Below are positions 23,501-33,099 of a stretch of 64,000 bases of DNA, piece after piece. The position numbers and the translations under genes are program-made. The DNA is from Acanthornis magna (lineage: Eukaryota; Chordata; Aves; Passeriformes; Acanthizidae): contig JAWUZG010000036.1 of NCBI GenBank assembly GCA_036785705.1, positions 11,651,501 to 11,715,500 on the forward strand. The letters are read 5' to 3'. Under the pieces are notes generated by a model, which saw only the letters and a program-made list of their open reading frames with translations, was not told the origin of the DNA and made no database searches. How positions within the stretch are numbered: position 1 is the first letter of the stretch; the number at the start of each line of letters is the position of its first letter.

Positions 23501-23690
23501 GCTATTGCCCTGGGGCTATTGGCAAGGTCTTGTGTCTGAGAGAAGAAGATGGGGAGGGGAGGAGTGACACTCTTCAGGTGCCTGGCTGAGCACGGCAAGT
23601 TTCATGTAATCCATGATAAAGCACAGCCAGCGTATGTTTTAAATTTATTACAGTGACCCCATTTAGGAAAGTTGTCTTAGTGCCAAAATA
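17542..23690. other. Intergenic, no gene recognised
   Basis: Mostly AT-rich unique sequence between the two convergent receptor genes. Apart from the inverted repeat at 18098-18175 and a poly(A)-signal candidate at 20704-20709, I see no exon-like ORF, RNA gene or clear mobile element. Short ORFs of 60-100 codons are at background level. Confidence 0.6.
18098..18175. repeat. Imperfect 78-bp inverted repeat of alternating purine-pyrimidine DNA
   Basis: Two 39-nt arms meet without a spacer at about 18136. The outer 16 nt (GATGCATTTACGCAGA against TCTGCATAAATGCATC) pair at 15 of 16 positions. Over the full 39, hand alignment gives about 29 matches. The core is TATGCA/ATACAT alternating sequence. 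Confidence 0.75.
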
Positions 23691-25150
23691 GGACCCTTGC
23701 CGTGTCCACAGCCGGGTCCTGAGTGGTGGTGGAGAGAAGCAATGTGCACGGTGGGGTGGTCCCCGTGGGTCTGTCTTTGGCGTGCAACCACACATGCTCT
23801 TTTGCCCCTTCCTCAAAACGGGAAAACGCTGCTTCTGTTCAAGCAGGAAGAGTCGTGCTGCCACAGGCTTAGCCCAGAAATGGTCTTCAGGAGCGTCGTG
23901 TTTTTTCCCAAAGCACTTGGGTCAGTGGCGATTAGTTACCAGGGCAGAGCAGAGCAGTGATTCAGGCTGCAGCACGGCACAAGAACAGGCTTCCTGTCAA
24001 CAACCCCAGCACGCTCGTCACCAAACCCCAGCGTTTCCATCAGTCTGCGGGGACAAGGAACCGGTGACCGGGGCCTGTTTCATGTGCACCAGCTATTGTG
24101 TGGCCCTATCCGAGAGGATGGCGTGCCAAGTGGGCTCTGGGGGACAGACCTGCTTGGCAACACCAGGCGCTGAGCCTGCCCGAGACCGGGATTTATACCC
24201 CGCTCAGGAATGCGGGTGATGGAAAAACTTAGCAAGGGTAAGGGCTTTTGCTCACAAACGGAGAGGAAGAAGAGAAACCAAGGGGACTTGCAAAACGATG
24301 AGAAAACAGATATTAAAAGACTCAGGAGCTGGTGCTGGAGCAGTCATCCTGCCGGCGGGTCCAACACGCGCTGCCATCTCCCGGCACGGCGCTGCTGCGC
24401 TGAGCGGGCCGGGCCGCGCTGGGCTCAGCCGCACGGCCGCCACACGGGCCCTGAGGGGCCGGGCTGGAGCTGTGCTGTGCTGTGCCGTGCCGTGCCGGGC
24501 CGCGCTGGGCTCAGCCGCACGGCCGCCACACGGGCCCTGAGGGGCCGGGCTGGAGCTGTGCTGTGCCGTGCCGTGCTGTGCTGTGCTGTGCCGGGCCGCG
24601 CTGGGCTCAGCCGCACGCCCGCCACACGGGCCCTGAGGGGCCGGGCTGGAGCTGTGCTGTGCCGTGCCGTGCCGTGCCGGGCCGCGCTGGGCTCAGCCGC
24701 ACGGCCGCCACACGGGCCCTGAGGGGCCGGGCTGGAGCTGTGCTGTGCCGTGCCGTGCTGTGCTGTGCTGTGCCGGGCCGCGCTGGGCTCAGCCGCACGC
24801 CCGCCACACGGGCCCTGAGGGCCGGGCTGGAGCTGTGCTGTGCTGTGAGAGCAGCGGATCTGCGCCGCGCTGGGTCCCCAGGTGATGCCCAGGCTGTGCC
24901 CCACTGCCCCAACCCCCCTCTGCTCCTTGCTGGTCCCAGTTAACGCTGCCAGCGTGTCTGCTGCTCGGCCCCAGGCACTCGCAGCCCTGTTCTCTGAGGA
25001 GCTTTATCTGGGGCTGCGGTGCGCAGCGCCTGCCGCACGACACTGCGCTCAGGTGACAGGCTGTGCCAGCAGCAGCAGCGCAGCAGCGGAGGGCTGATGG
25101 AGCCGGTGAGTGGCTCCTGCAGAGCTGTCCTCTCACTGAAACCTGCTGCT
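23691..25150. other. GC-rich, CpG-containing intergenic island
   Basis: Base composition changes sharply from the AT-rich surroundings to GC-rich sequence with many CpGs. The GC minisatellite lies inside it. No coding exon could be supported. It could be an unmethylated element, a promoter of an unknown transcript, or only minisatellite-associated drift. Confidence 0.5.
24411..24848. repeat. GC-rich minisatellite with 86/96-bp alternating units
   Basis: Five units begin GGGCCGCGCTGGGCTCAGCC at 24411, 24497, 24593, 24679 and 24775, so spacings are 86, 96, 86 and 96. Length varies in an internal pentamer run of GTGCT and GTGCC. Units 3 and 5 carry CACGCCCGCC where units 1, 2 and 4 carry CACGGCCGCC. 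Units 2+3 and 4+5 therefore form a 182-bp higher-order repeat. It stays open in several frames on both strands, which explains the long Arg/Ala-rich ORFs here. Confidence 0.95.
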
Positions 25151-26799
25151 GGCCCCTGACCCAGCCCAGAGCCCAGGCTCGCCGTGTGACTCAGGCATCA
25201 TCACCAGGTTCCCTTTCCAGGCTGGCCTGGAGTCAGATTACTCAGGGAAAGTCATCCTGCATCTGCCGGTTGGGTCATCAGTGCTCAGCCTCTCTGGCTG
25301 ATCCAGGAATTCCCTAGCTATTTTGTAGGGAGTGGGAGGAATAGTTTGGCTCTGCTAGTTATTTGTGTGGATGGAGTCTGCTGGGAAGTCAGAAAAGAAC
25401 TGGATGACTCTGCCATGAATAGCACAAATGACTGGAAAATAGATATAAGATGCTGCTGCAGAGAGATCGGATGTTCCTGTGATTATCAGTGGCCAGAATG
25501 AAGCAGAGATCTCCCAGCCGCACTGCAACCACACTGCCGGAGCGGTGCAGGGCTGGCAGGGCTCCTGTGCACCTCTCTGAGGCTGCTGTGCTTTGTTGAT
25601 ATCCAGTGCCAATCCTGGCTGGACAAACCTAGGCTACTTCCAAAGTAGAACATGGCTGAGCACAGCTCTGCTCTTCTGCAGCAGACCCTGCTGGCCCCGC
25701 CCTGGGGATGAAGCTGTTTCCAGGAATCCAGCTGCTCCTGGCCTTGAGTGTACACTGCACCAGAACGTGTTCCCTGTCTTGCTCTGGCAGCAGGGCAGCA
25801 GCCTCTAAAACACAAACTGCAGCCTCCTCTTCTGCACAGACGCCATCCTGCAGCTCATTAGCTGTGTGTGCAGGGGAGCAGGACACACAAAAATGCTGTA
25901 CCGCTGCAGAAACGTGAAGGGCTTTGTGTGAAACAGGGTTAGGGAACTGCTGTGCAATAAACGAAGTTTGGAAGAGGAGTCTTCACATCGAACACCACCA
26001 GGAATTAACTGGAATGATATGCCTGGGATGGCCCTTCTGTGGCAGTAAAAATTTCTGGTGACATGTAATGTAACACCCCCCTCCCCACCCCAGTGCCCTT
26101 TGTTTTACAAGGGTCTGTCTATTCAAACGAAGACTTCAGCCCAGAAGGGGAAGCAATCTGTCCCCAGCTGCCCACCTTAAAGCCTTTTGTGAAGGTGACC
26201 AGCCTTTGCAGATCCAATTCTGCTTTTTTAATACTGTGATATAAGTTAGTACTTTTTAGTACGGAGATAGAAGCCTCTGAGGGTCCTCCGCCCATTAGAA
26301 ACAAAAGAACCAAATCCCAGTGAAACTGAGAGCAGCAGTGCCAGACAGAGCCAGTCTGCAACCCCTTTCTTGGAAATGAGTCTGTGTGGGTAGACAGCAT
26401 TCTTTCTATTTCCACGAGCAATTACAAAGGCTGGACTAATGACCTTTCACCTGCTGCTGAACATACCACATGGGCAATGAGGTCACCTTTTACTCAGGTA
26501 TAGCATGCTCATGTCTGTTTCTTGCCTGTGCGGCCACGGCCCAGACTCCTGCTGTGGTTACTAGGTCAGCCTTACAAAACACTGACTCCAGCACACAAGG
26601 TGAGTATGGAATTTTGTTTGTTTTCTTTCTGCATATTATGTACTACAGAAATGCAACATTCAGGCTCAGTCAGGTAACAAAGAGGAAGACATTCAAAACT
26701 GACCATAAAATAAATTGTAGAAAGCAGATTTTATACGACAATACACATGCAGCTTGCAAAAGAATAAAGACAGTGAACAGGTATTAAAACACATTTCCA
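24849..26799. other. Intergenic stretch, no supported gene
   Basis: Composition falls from GC-rich back to AT-rich. Only two weak plus-strand ORF candidates (25708-25917 and 26470-26590) stand out. No recognised repeat or RNA gene was seen. The distal IL6ST 3' UTR may reach into the right part. Confidence 0.5.
25708..25917 (+). other. Candidate small ORF, 69 codons, signal-peptide-like start, unrecognised
   Basis: I do not recognise this reading frame. It starts MKLFPGIQLLLALSVHCTRT, a plausible signal peptide. A Ser/Ala/Thr-rich stretch with six cysteines after the leader follows, ending CCTAAET and TGA. It sits just downstream of the GC-rich island. No splice or Kozak support is strong. 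A chance ORF in GC-rich DNA is the more likely explanation. Confidence 0.15.
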
Positions 26800-29700
26800 T
26801 ACAGAGACAGCTTATGCAGCAATTTACAAGTTTAACCTCTGGCCAGAGTACGCAAGCCCTTTAAAGCTGGCATTCAAATTACCACTAGCTTAATCAGCCA
26901 TACTTAAGTACATAGCAAAATTTAACTTAATGTTTACATTCACTAGCCATCCAATCCAGCATCAAGGCACTTTCCTTGTTGGTACATCTGTTCCTGTGTC
27001 GTACACCTCTGCTTACCTAGATGCATATATTGGCACAGCAAACTGGGTGACCAGTAACTTCTTATCCCCAAATAAAAGCAATTGGTTACTAGACAATCCC
27101 TGGCTGTATCCAAGTGTCAGGCTATATGTGACACTGTAAACAAAACTGGTGTATTTAAAAAAACACGGCAAGTTGACTGGGTCCATTAACAAATGTGCTT
27201 TGATGATGAAAAGTGATAGATGTTACCAGTTTCCACACTGCAGAGAATGCCCATCTGCCACGCCCGTGATCCCCAGAGAAGAACAGCTGACACTTTAGTC
27301 TGAGCAGGAGGATGTGGATGTGGAGCTTTCCAGCCATCAGTCAACAGTTGTGCCATAAGTGTTTTTCATCTATTGTTACAGAAGTGTGCTTCTGCAGAGT
27401 AGCAATGACATTATTGCATATATCCCCTTCAGGTTGTCTTTGCAAATAAATGCAAGTACTGGCTAAGGCTGCATTCTGGGACATACTTGCTGCCCACCCT
27501 CCCTCTGCACTACAGTTAAGAGGCGGGGAAGCAGACAATTGTTGAAATCTGGCCCTTCCATTATTATCTTTAGGTTTGTTTTATCCAATCTTGTGGCCTT
27601 AGAAATGCATCCTTGTGCATTAAGTCAGCACTGCTTTCATTTTCAAGAATGGCTCAGATTGCACAAGTCCTACAAAGGAAACAGCAGTGAAAGCAAATAC
27701 ACATGAATTTTAGCTTTTTGTTTGTTTTACTGATGCTTTCACTTTAAAGGAAATGGAAATTCATTAGTCCAATGCAAGATACTTAATTTCAACCTCCTCC
27801 ATGCATTCGCACTTATACTTCCACTTTACTGCAGTTTTCTGGATCAAAAGCAAAGCTGAAGACTCGGGTTGACTGCAATTCCCTAACAGCTGTTTCATGA
27901 CAAAAGACTCAACATTTTTATATAGACTTCTTCTGAGTAACATTAAAAGCAACTCCTGGAATTTAAAATGGCTATATGTATCCCCATCCTTGCAGACAGA
28001 AAAGAGGTTATGGGGATTAATGAACTCTTACAGTCAATCAGTCAAGAGAACTTTTTAACACAGTTAAAGGAATGCATCCAAATAACAGTATATCTCAACT
28101 ACAACCACTGTCTAATGGGGAAAATAAACTAGTGTATCTAGTCCCATGTAATGCACATAAATTACAATGTAAAATGCATACATCCTGGAGCGGGGCAGAC
28201 TATTAACAATCTGACAGCCTTCGGAGTTTCAGATCCCACTGAGAAGTGAATTCCACAGCGGCACATAGATGTGGATCTTTGGTACTGGAGACCTGGCACT
28301 AACTAAACACGCTCAGTTACTGAATTTAAATCAGCATGGTAATCCCCACATATTGGGCACACTGATGTAACTTTTAACCATCTGACAAAGCTCATGATTT
28401 ACAGTCAAAGCTGAAGCTCCAAGCCCCACCCAGGTGCCAGGGCTTCTCCCAAGAATGGGACTCAGCCCTGGCAAAGCAAACTCGTCATCCTCCCAGGGCC
28501 AAGGTATTTTCCAGTTTCTGCTAGGCTCCTGTACCACAGACAAGCACACACTTGTCATAAACTCTCCAGAACAAAGTTAGAAAAAATTTTGCTCTGCCGT
28601 GCTTGTGCTGCCACGTTAAAGCTTAACACGCAACTTAGTTTTCCACAGCAGGGTATATGAAACAATCTCAAGATTTCACTACAGTGGGAGAGGGATATTC
28701 CTAGAATATCTGCCCTTAAAGTGAGCCAATACACTCCAGAAAACAATACTAGTCATCTCCTGGTCTAACAAGAACCACCACAACAGATCTATGATAATAA
28801 TATACTCACTTCTCTTGTGAACAGAGGAGCATTAGCCAGCCTGCATTTTAGAGGTTTTTCAAATATGCTACTGTACTTCTACTAGCCTCCCTTCTCTGCC
28901 ACTAAATTAACAGTCCTTCCAACTATTCTTTCACCTGTACCTGACAAATTCCAGTCCAGGAAATCAAGATGGATATAAAAGTGTCTATACTGAAATGTGA
29001 CTTTAATAATGCCTTTGTTATGTGCACCACAGCCATTGGTGAAGGGGGGGTTTGGAAGGAGAAAACTTTTTCTGTAATTACTGTGTTAGGGCCAAGCTCA
29101 GAAAATTTCACAGAATCACACAGAATCACCGGGTTGGAAGAGACCTTCAAGATCATCGAGTCCAACCCATGTCCCAACCCTCAACTAAACTAAACCATGG
29201 CACCAAGTACCACATCCAATCTCCTTTTAAACACGTCCAGGGATGGTGATTCCACCACCTCCCCGGGCAGACCATTCCAATATTTTATCACTTTCTGTGA
29301 TAAAAAGCTTTTTTCTAATATCCAACTTATATTTTCCTTGGTGCAACTTAACACTGCGTCCTCTTGTTCTGTCAGTTGCCTGGATAAAGAGACCAACCCC
29401 CACCTCACTACAACCACCTTTCAAGAAGTTGTAGAGAGTGATAAGGTCGCCTCTGAGTCTCCTTTTCTCCAGGCTAAACAACCCCAGTTCCCTCAGACGT
29501 TCCTCATAGGGCTTGTGGATTTCAGTGGATTGCTATAATTACACTGCAGATACTGTTAAAAACCTGTATGCAACTCTTTGATACAATTAGATTTTTACAG
29601 TCCAAAGTACAAAATCTTGTTAAAACCTGAACACTGCGTGATATATTTGGCACATAGGTTTAAGAACTAGCTGTAAACCTGTTCTTTGTAAGTACTGTGG

Positions 29701-32373
29701 CTTCTACTAGCTGTTCACCCACCAGGAGCTCCTGCTTAGTCTTCAGTATTTTAGCCCTAGATAAATGCACAATCTCAAAAGAGAGCATGTAACGCCAGCC
29801 AGCCAGAACTTTCTCTAGGATCCACTCCTGCACCATTCTGTGACTTTATTACCACTGGCCCATAAACAACAATGAAAGATGCCAGAAGTGACAGGCCAGA
29901 ACTCTTGTTAGCACAGACTTTAAAAATCAGAATCTCTTGATGCTGTTTAACATTTAAGTCTTGAATGGTCCGTGATTAACAGCAACTGAGAAAAAAAAGC
30001 CTTCCCTTCACACAACAGAGAGGCAAGTGGCAACTTAAAAGAGTAACTGACATTCTCCCTCAAATAATATGCTATCAAAAGTTAGTATTACTGAATCACA
30101 AAAACATAATTTAAAAAAATCATCAGCATGTTTTTGAAAACATCCAGACCTTTGCAGCAATGTTTAGACTACGTAGCCAGGTTGTGACCTACAGTATTCC
30201 AGAGATGAGAAGATGGATTAAATACATGCGGCTGCTGGGCAGTTCTAATAGGCATGCACACTGCCCAGCAGAGACGTTCCCTTTTACTTGTGGTTTCTAC
30301 AGTCACAGTGAAATTTGCATAGAGAAGACAACCCATCCCCCAGTAAAGTAACTGCTATTTTTTACAAGAGGAATGTGTTCCGAGAAAGGAATGCTCCTTC
30401 AGCCTCTGAAAAACGAAAGATGGTCTCTGCTGTCTCATGACAGCAGAGTTTTCATTATGCCTTTGCCCCCTGGGAGGGTGTTTGAAGGTGCTGAGGTGCA
30501 GTAGGGTGAAAAGGAAGAGGACTGGTCTGAAGAAAGGTGTAATTATAGTAAGCTGCAACATAGCCTTTTAGTTTAAAAAAAAGTGCCTAGATCCAGAAAA
30601 ATACTGTCAGGAGAAAAGAACTGTGGAATACTGAAATGTTATTAAAGATTCTGCATTCTTTATCTGTTTTAAATATTCCAGCCTTCGAGAAGTAATCTTA
30701 CAAATTTACTCTTGCACTGAATTTCTTTGTAACATAAGCAAAAGACACGTGGACATTTACATGTATACCCATCCTTCCATGCAAGCTGGCAGACAAGGGA
30801 AGATGAAATGATACTGACACTTGCCTTTCAAGGGCTTTTAGCAAGTGCTCTGCAGAACAGCAGTACCAGAGGTCACAGCACAAAAGGTTTTAGGTGGTCT
30901 TAAATACATAGTTATTTTGCTGAAGGAGAAATAAAACACTTGTTTTAGTCCCACAAAACAGCATTTAGTGTTTTGAAATAAAGTCTTATTAGTGTCAGAT
31001 TAGAAAGCTGACTAGCCTAAGTTAGGTTTAAAATTAATTAAAAAAGAGTAATCTTTAAGAGTGCCATAAAATTTCTGGTTATCACTGGAGAAGGGGTATA
31101 TTGTCATGCAATTAAATTTTTCTTTAAACACTGGTAGAGGCAGTTTCCAAGAAATGTAGCTTCTTCAAAAAAAAATGTAAACTGTACGAGCAGGGAAAAA
31201 GTAAGGAATTTCAACAACCACTTGAGTGGTTTTTGTGGCTCATGATTGCTAATAGATACATACTACCAGCAAAGTTCAAATTCAGAGTACAGGTTTTGGT
31301 TTTAGTTCTGAGAGCGTCAATGACATTGATGCTTTGGCTGCTTTCAGTTTCAAGGATGTCCTGCAGCATTATTAGTGATGTTACAGCACACAAATAGTTG
31401 CAGTCTGCCAGGAGGAAGGTCATATTCCCCTTCTCCTGAGCAGTTAGAAAAATGGTAAAAGTTTACAGCTTGTTACTTGCCTCTCAAGCTGTCCACAGCA
31501 AAGGTGCACTTATTAAACAAAGGCATATATGACCACAGAGGTATTATATGATCAGACAGTGATTGGGGTACAAAGCCTTTAAGTAACTGTTGATCTGTGT
31601 TGTCATCTGATTTCCAAACTTTTGAATATGAGACTGAATTGCTGTGCGTCGAGTTGCAAGGCACATTTTTTAGGCCAAATTACTCTATAGTTCGTGTGTA
31701 CACATATCAAAATGTAGGTAAAGGATCGATTACTATAGTAGCATTCAGATTCAAGCAATCTTGGTGTTTTCCTATTTGTACACCATAGCAAGTTCTATTT
31801 AATTTTTATGGTTTTTAAACAGGGATGAACATGATTTGAAAGTCTGGTAAGCTGAAAATTGAGGCACTGGGCCAAGTAAAAATTCAGTAAGCCAACCAAG
31901 TTACTGGAAAGTATATCAGAAAAGTATTCTTCTATGTCAGAATACTGAGCTTCAGTCTTACTTTTGCACAAAGCTGCATTGTGCAACTAGAGCTGGCTTT
32001 TTAGGCTTGTACACTGCCACCAAAGTATTTCTTCTAGGAGGTCAATGGGCTGATGTGGATATTTAAAATGTGCCCTTTTCAAGCACATGGAACTCTGTTA
32101 TGAAGAGACACAAAACCCCCAATATAGCACAAAGGCTTGTTCAGCTATCCAGATATAAGATTTTATGTAGTGCATAAAGGTAAATCTCCAGCAGGTCTGG
32201 ACTGGAAATTTTCCACAAAAACAGTCCTTGGTGTATTTTGTCAAATTACTCCTCACTTAATTTCAGTATTCCTATCTGCAGTCAGATAAAAATACCTAGC
32301 TTAATTTATCAGAAATACACGGGAAGATGTGAACAGGCACTAATGAAGGCCTAAACAGAGCCAGTCTCTTCTC
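26800..32373 (-). other. IL6ST: Probable IL6ST 3' UTR and downstream region
   Basis: Mammalian IL6ST has a 3' UTR of several kilobases, so a long UTR is expected left of the stop at 32374. The sequence is unique and AT-rich with one CR1 insertion at 29108-29522. No coding frame is supported. A minus-strand AATAAA lies at about 29847, but its use is unknown. The left limit given here is an estimate from the mammalian length. Confidence 0.35.
29108..29522 (-). mobile_element. CR1 LINE fragment (3' end)
   Basis: Reverse-complement CR1 3' region that starts with the tail CACAGAATCACACAGAATCA. It continues GGTTGGAAGAGACCTTCAAG and reaches CTCCAGGCTAAACAACCCCA. It lies within the probable IL6ST 3' UTR or just beyond it. 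Confidence 0.95.
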
Positions 32374-33099
32374 TCACTGAGGCATATAGCCCCCTTGTCT
32401 CACAGTCTGTGGGAGGTAACTTTTTGGCATTTCATCAACTGACAGTGGCTTTTCTTCCACTGTTTCAGGTCTCACAGTTTGTCCTTCAGTACTTCTCTGT
32501 AAAACAACTGACAGAGCAGCTTCCTGGGTATTTTTTTCCATCCCAAGGCCCAATGGCTGTGAACTCTGACCTGAGAACTGCAGTTGAACAAATCCAACAA
32601 GATCCCCCTCATCAGCGTGAGTAATTTGCTTTGTTCTTTCAAAGCACGGCCTGTCTGTGTTGGTTTCATCCTGACCACCATGTTGTCTGAAATACTGCTG
32701 CCTCTGAGGTGTACTGTCAGCTCCTCCAGCATGATCCTCTGATCTCTCTTCTGAATCTAGCAGTGGCTGAGTTGACTCAGACCTTGAAAAGACTTGTACT
32801 GGTGTCTGGTCTCTGTAGCCATTAAGCACTACAGTCGAATACTGTACAGTGCTCGAAGTGTTCTGTGTCGTTTCACCTTCGTCGCTGTCAGAGACACTTT
32901 GCCTAGGAGAAGACATGCACGAGGATCCTCCAATACCACTGCTGTGCCCTTCTGAAGTACTTTTCTCTTTTTTAAGCAAGTCAAAGGGTTTTAGATCTTG
33001 TTCTGAAAAGGACTTCTTGTCATCAGCTTCTATTTCTACGACGCTTACATCTGTAAAGCTGCCTTCTGGGTACATCTGATCTTTGGAATTAAAGTTATG
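32374..33099 (-). CDS. IL6ST: IL6ST last coding exon: cytoplasmic signalling tail
   Basis: 726 nt, residues 678-918 plus the TGA at 32376-32374. It starts [20 protein letters not shown] at acceptor TTTCAG. Box2 follows as [12 protein letters not shown]. Then come the Ser-rich block [19 protein letters not shown] at 764 (SHP2/SOCS3 docking type), YRDQ 772, the QPLLDSEE di-leucine, YFRQ 813, YLPQ 905 and YMPQ 915. All four STAT3-type YxxQ sites are intact. Confidence 0.98.
   Translation of the reverse strand, partial: HNFNSKDQMYPEGSFTDVSVVEIEADDKKSFSEQDLKPFDLLKKEKSTSEGHSSGIGGSSCMSSPRQSVSDSDEGETTQNTSSTVQYSTVVLNGYRDQTPVQVFSRSESTQPLLDSEERSEDHAGGADSTPQRQQYFRQHGGQDETNTDRPCFERTKQITHADEGDLVGFVQLQFSGQSSQPLGLGMEKNTQEAALSVVLQRSTEGQTVRPETVEEKPLSVDEMPKSYLPQTVRQGGYMPQ

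Noticed and set aside
24210..24943. Long overlapping ORFs on both strands, Arg/Ala/Pro-rich
   Set aside because: They arise from the GC minisatellite, whose units lack stops in several frames. The peptides are translations of the repeat unit, open on both strands.
32472..32732. ORF in another frame over the gp130 tail
   Set aside because: The real frame ([10 protein letters not shown]...GGYMPQ) is unambiguous by family motifs; the other frame is a shadow.
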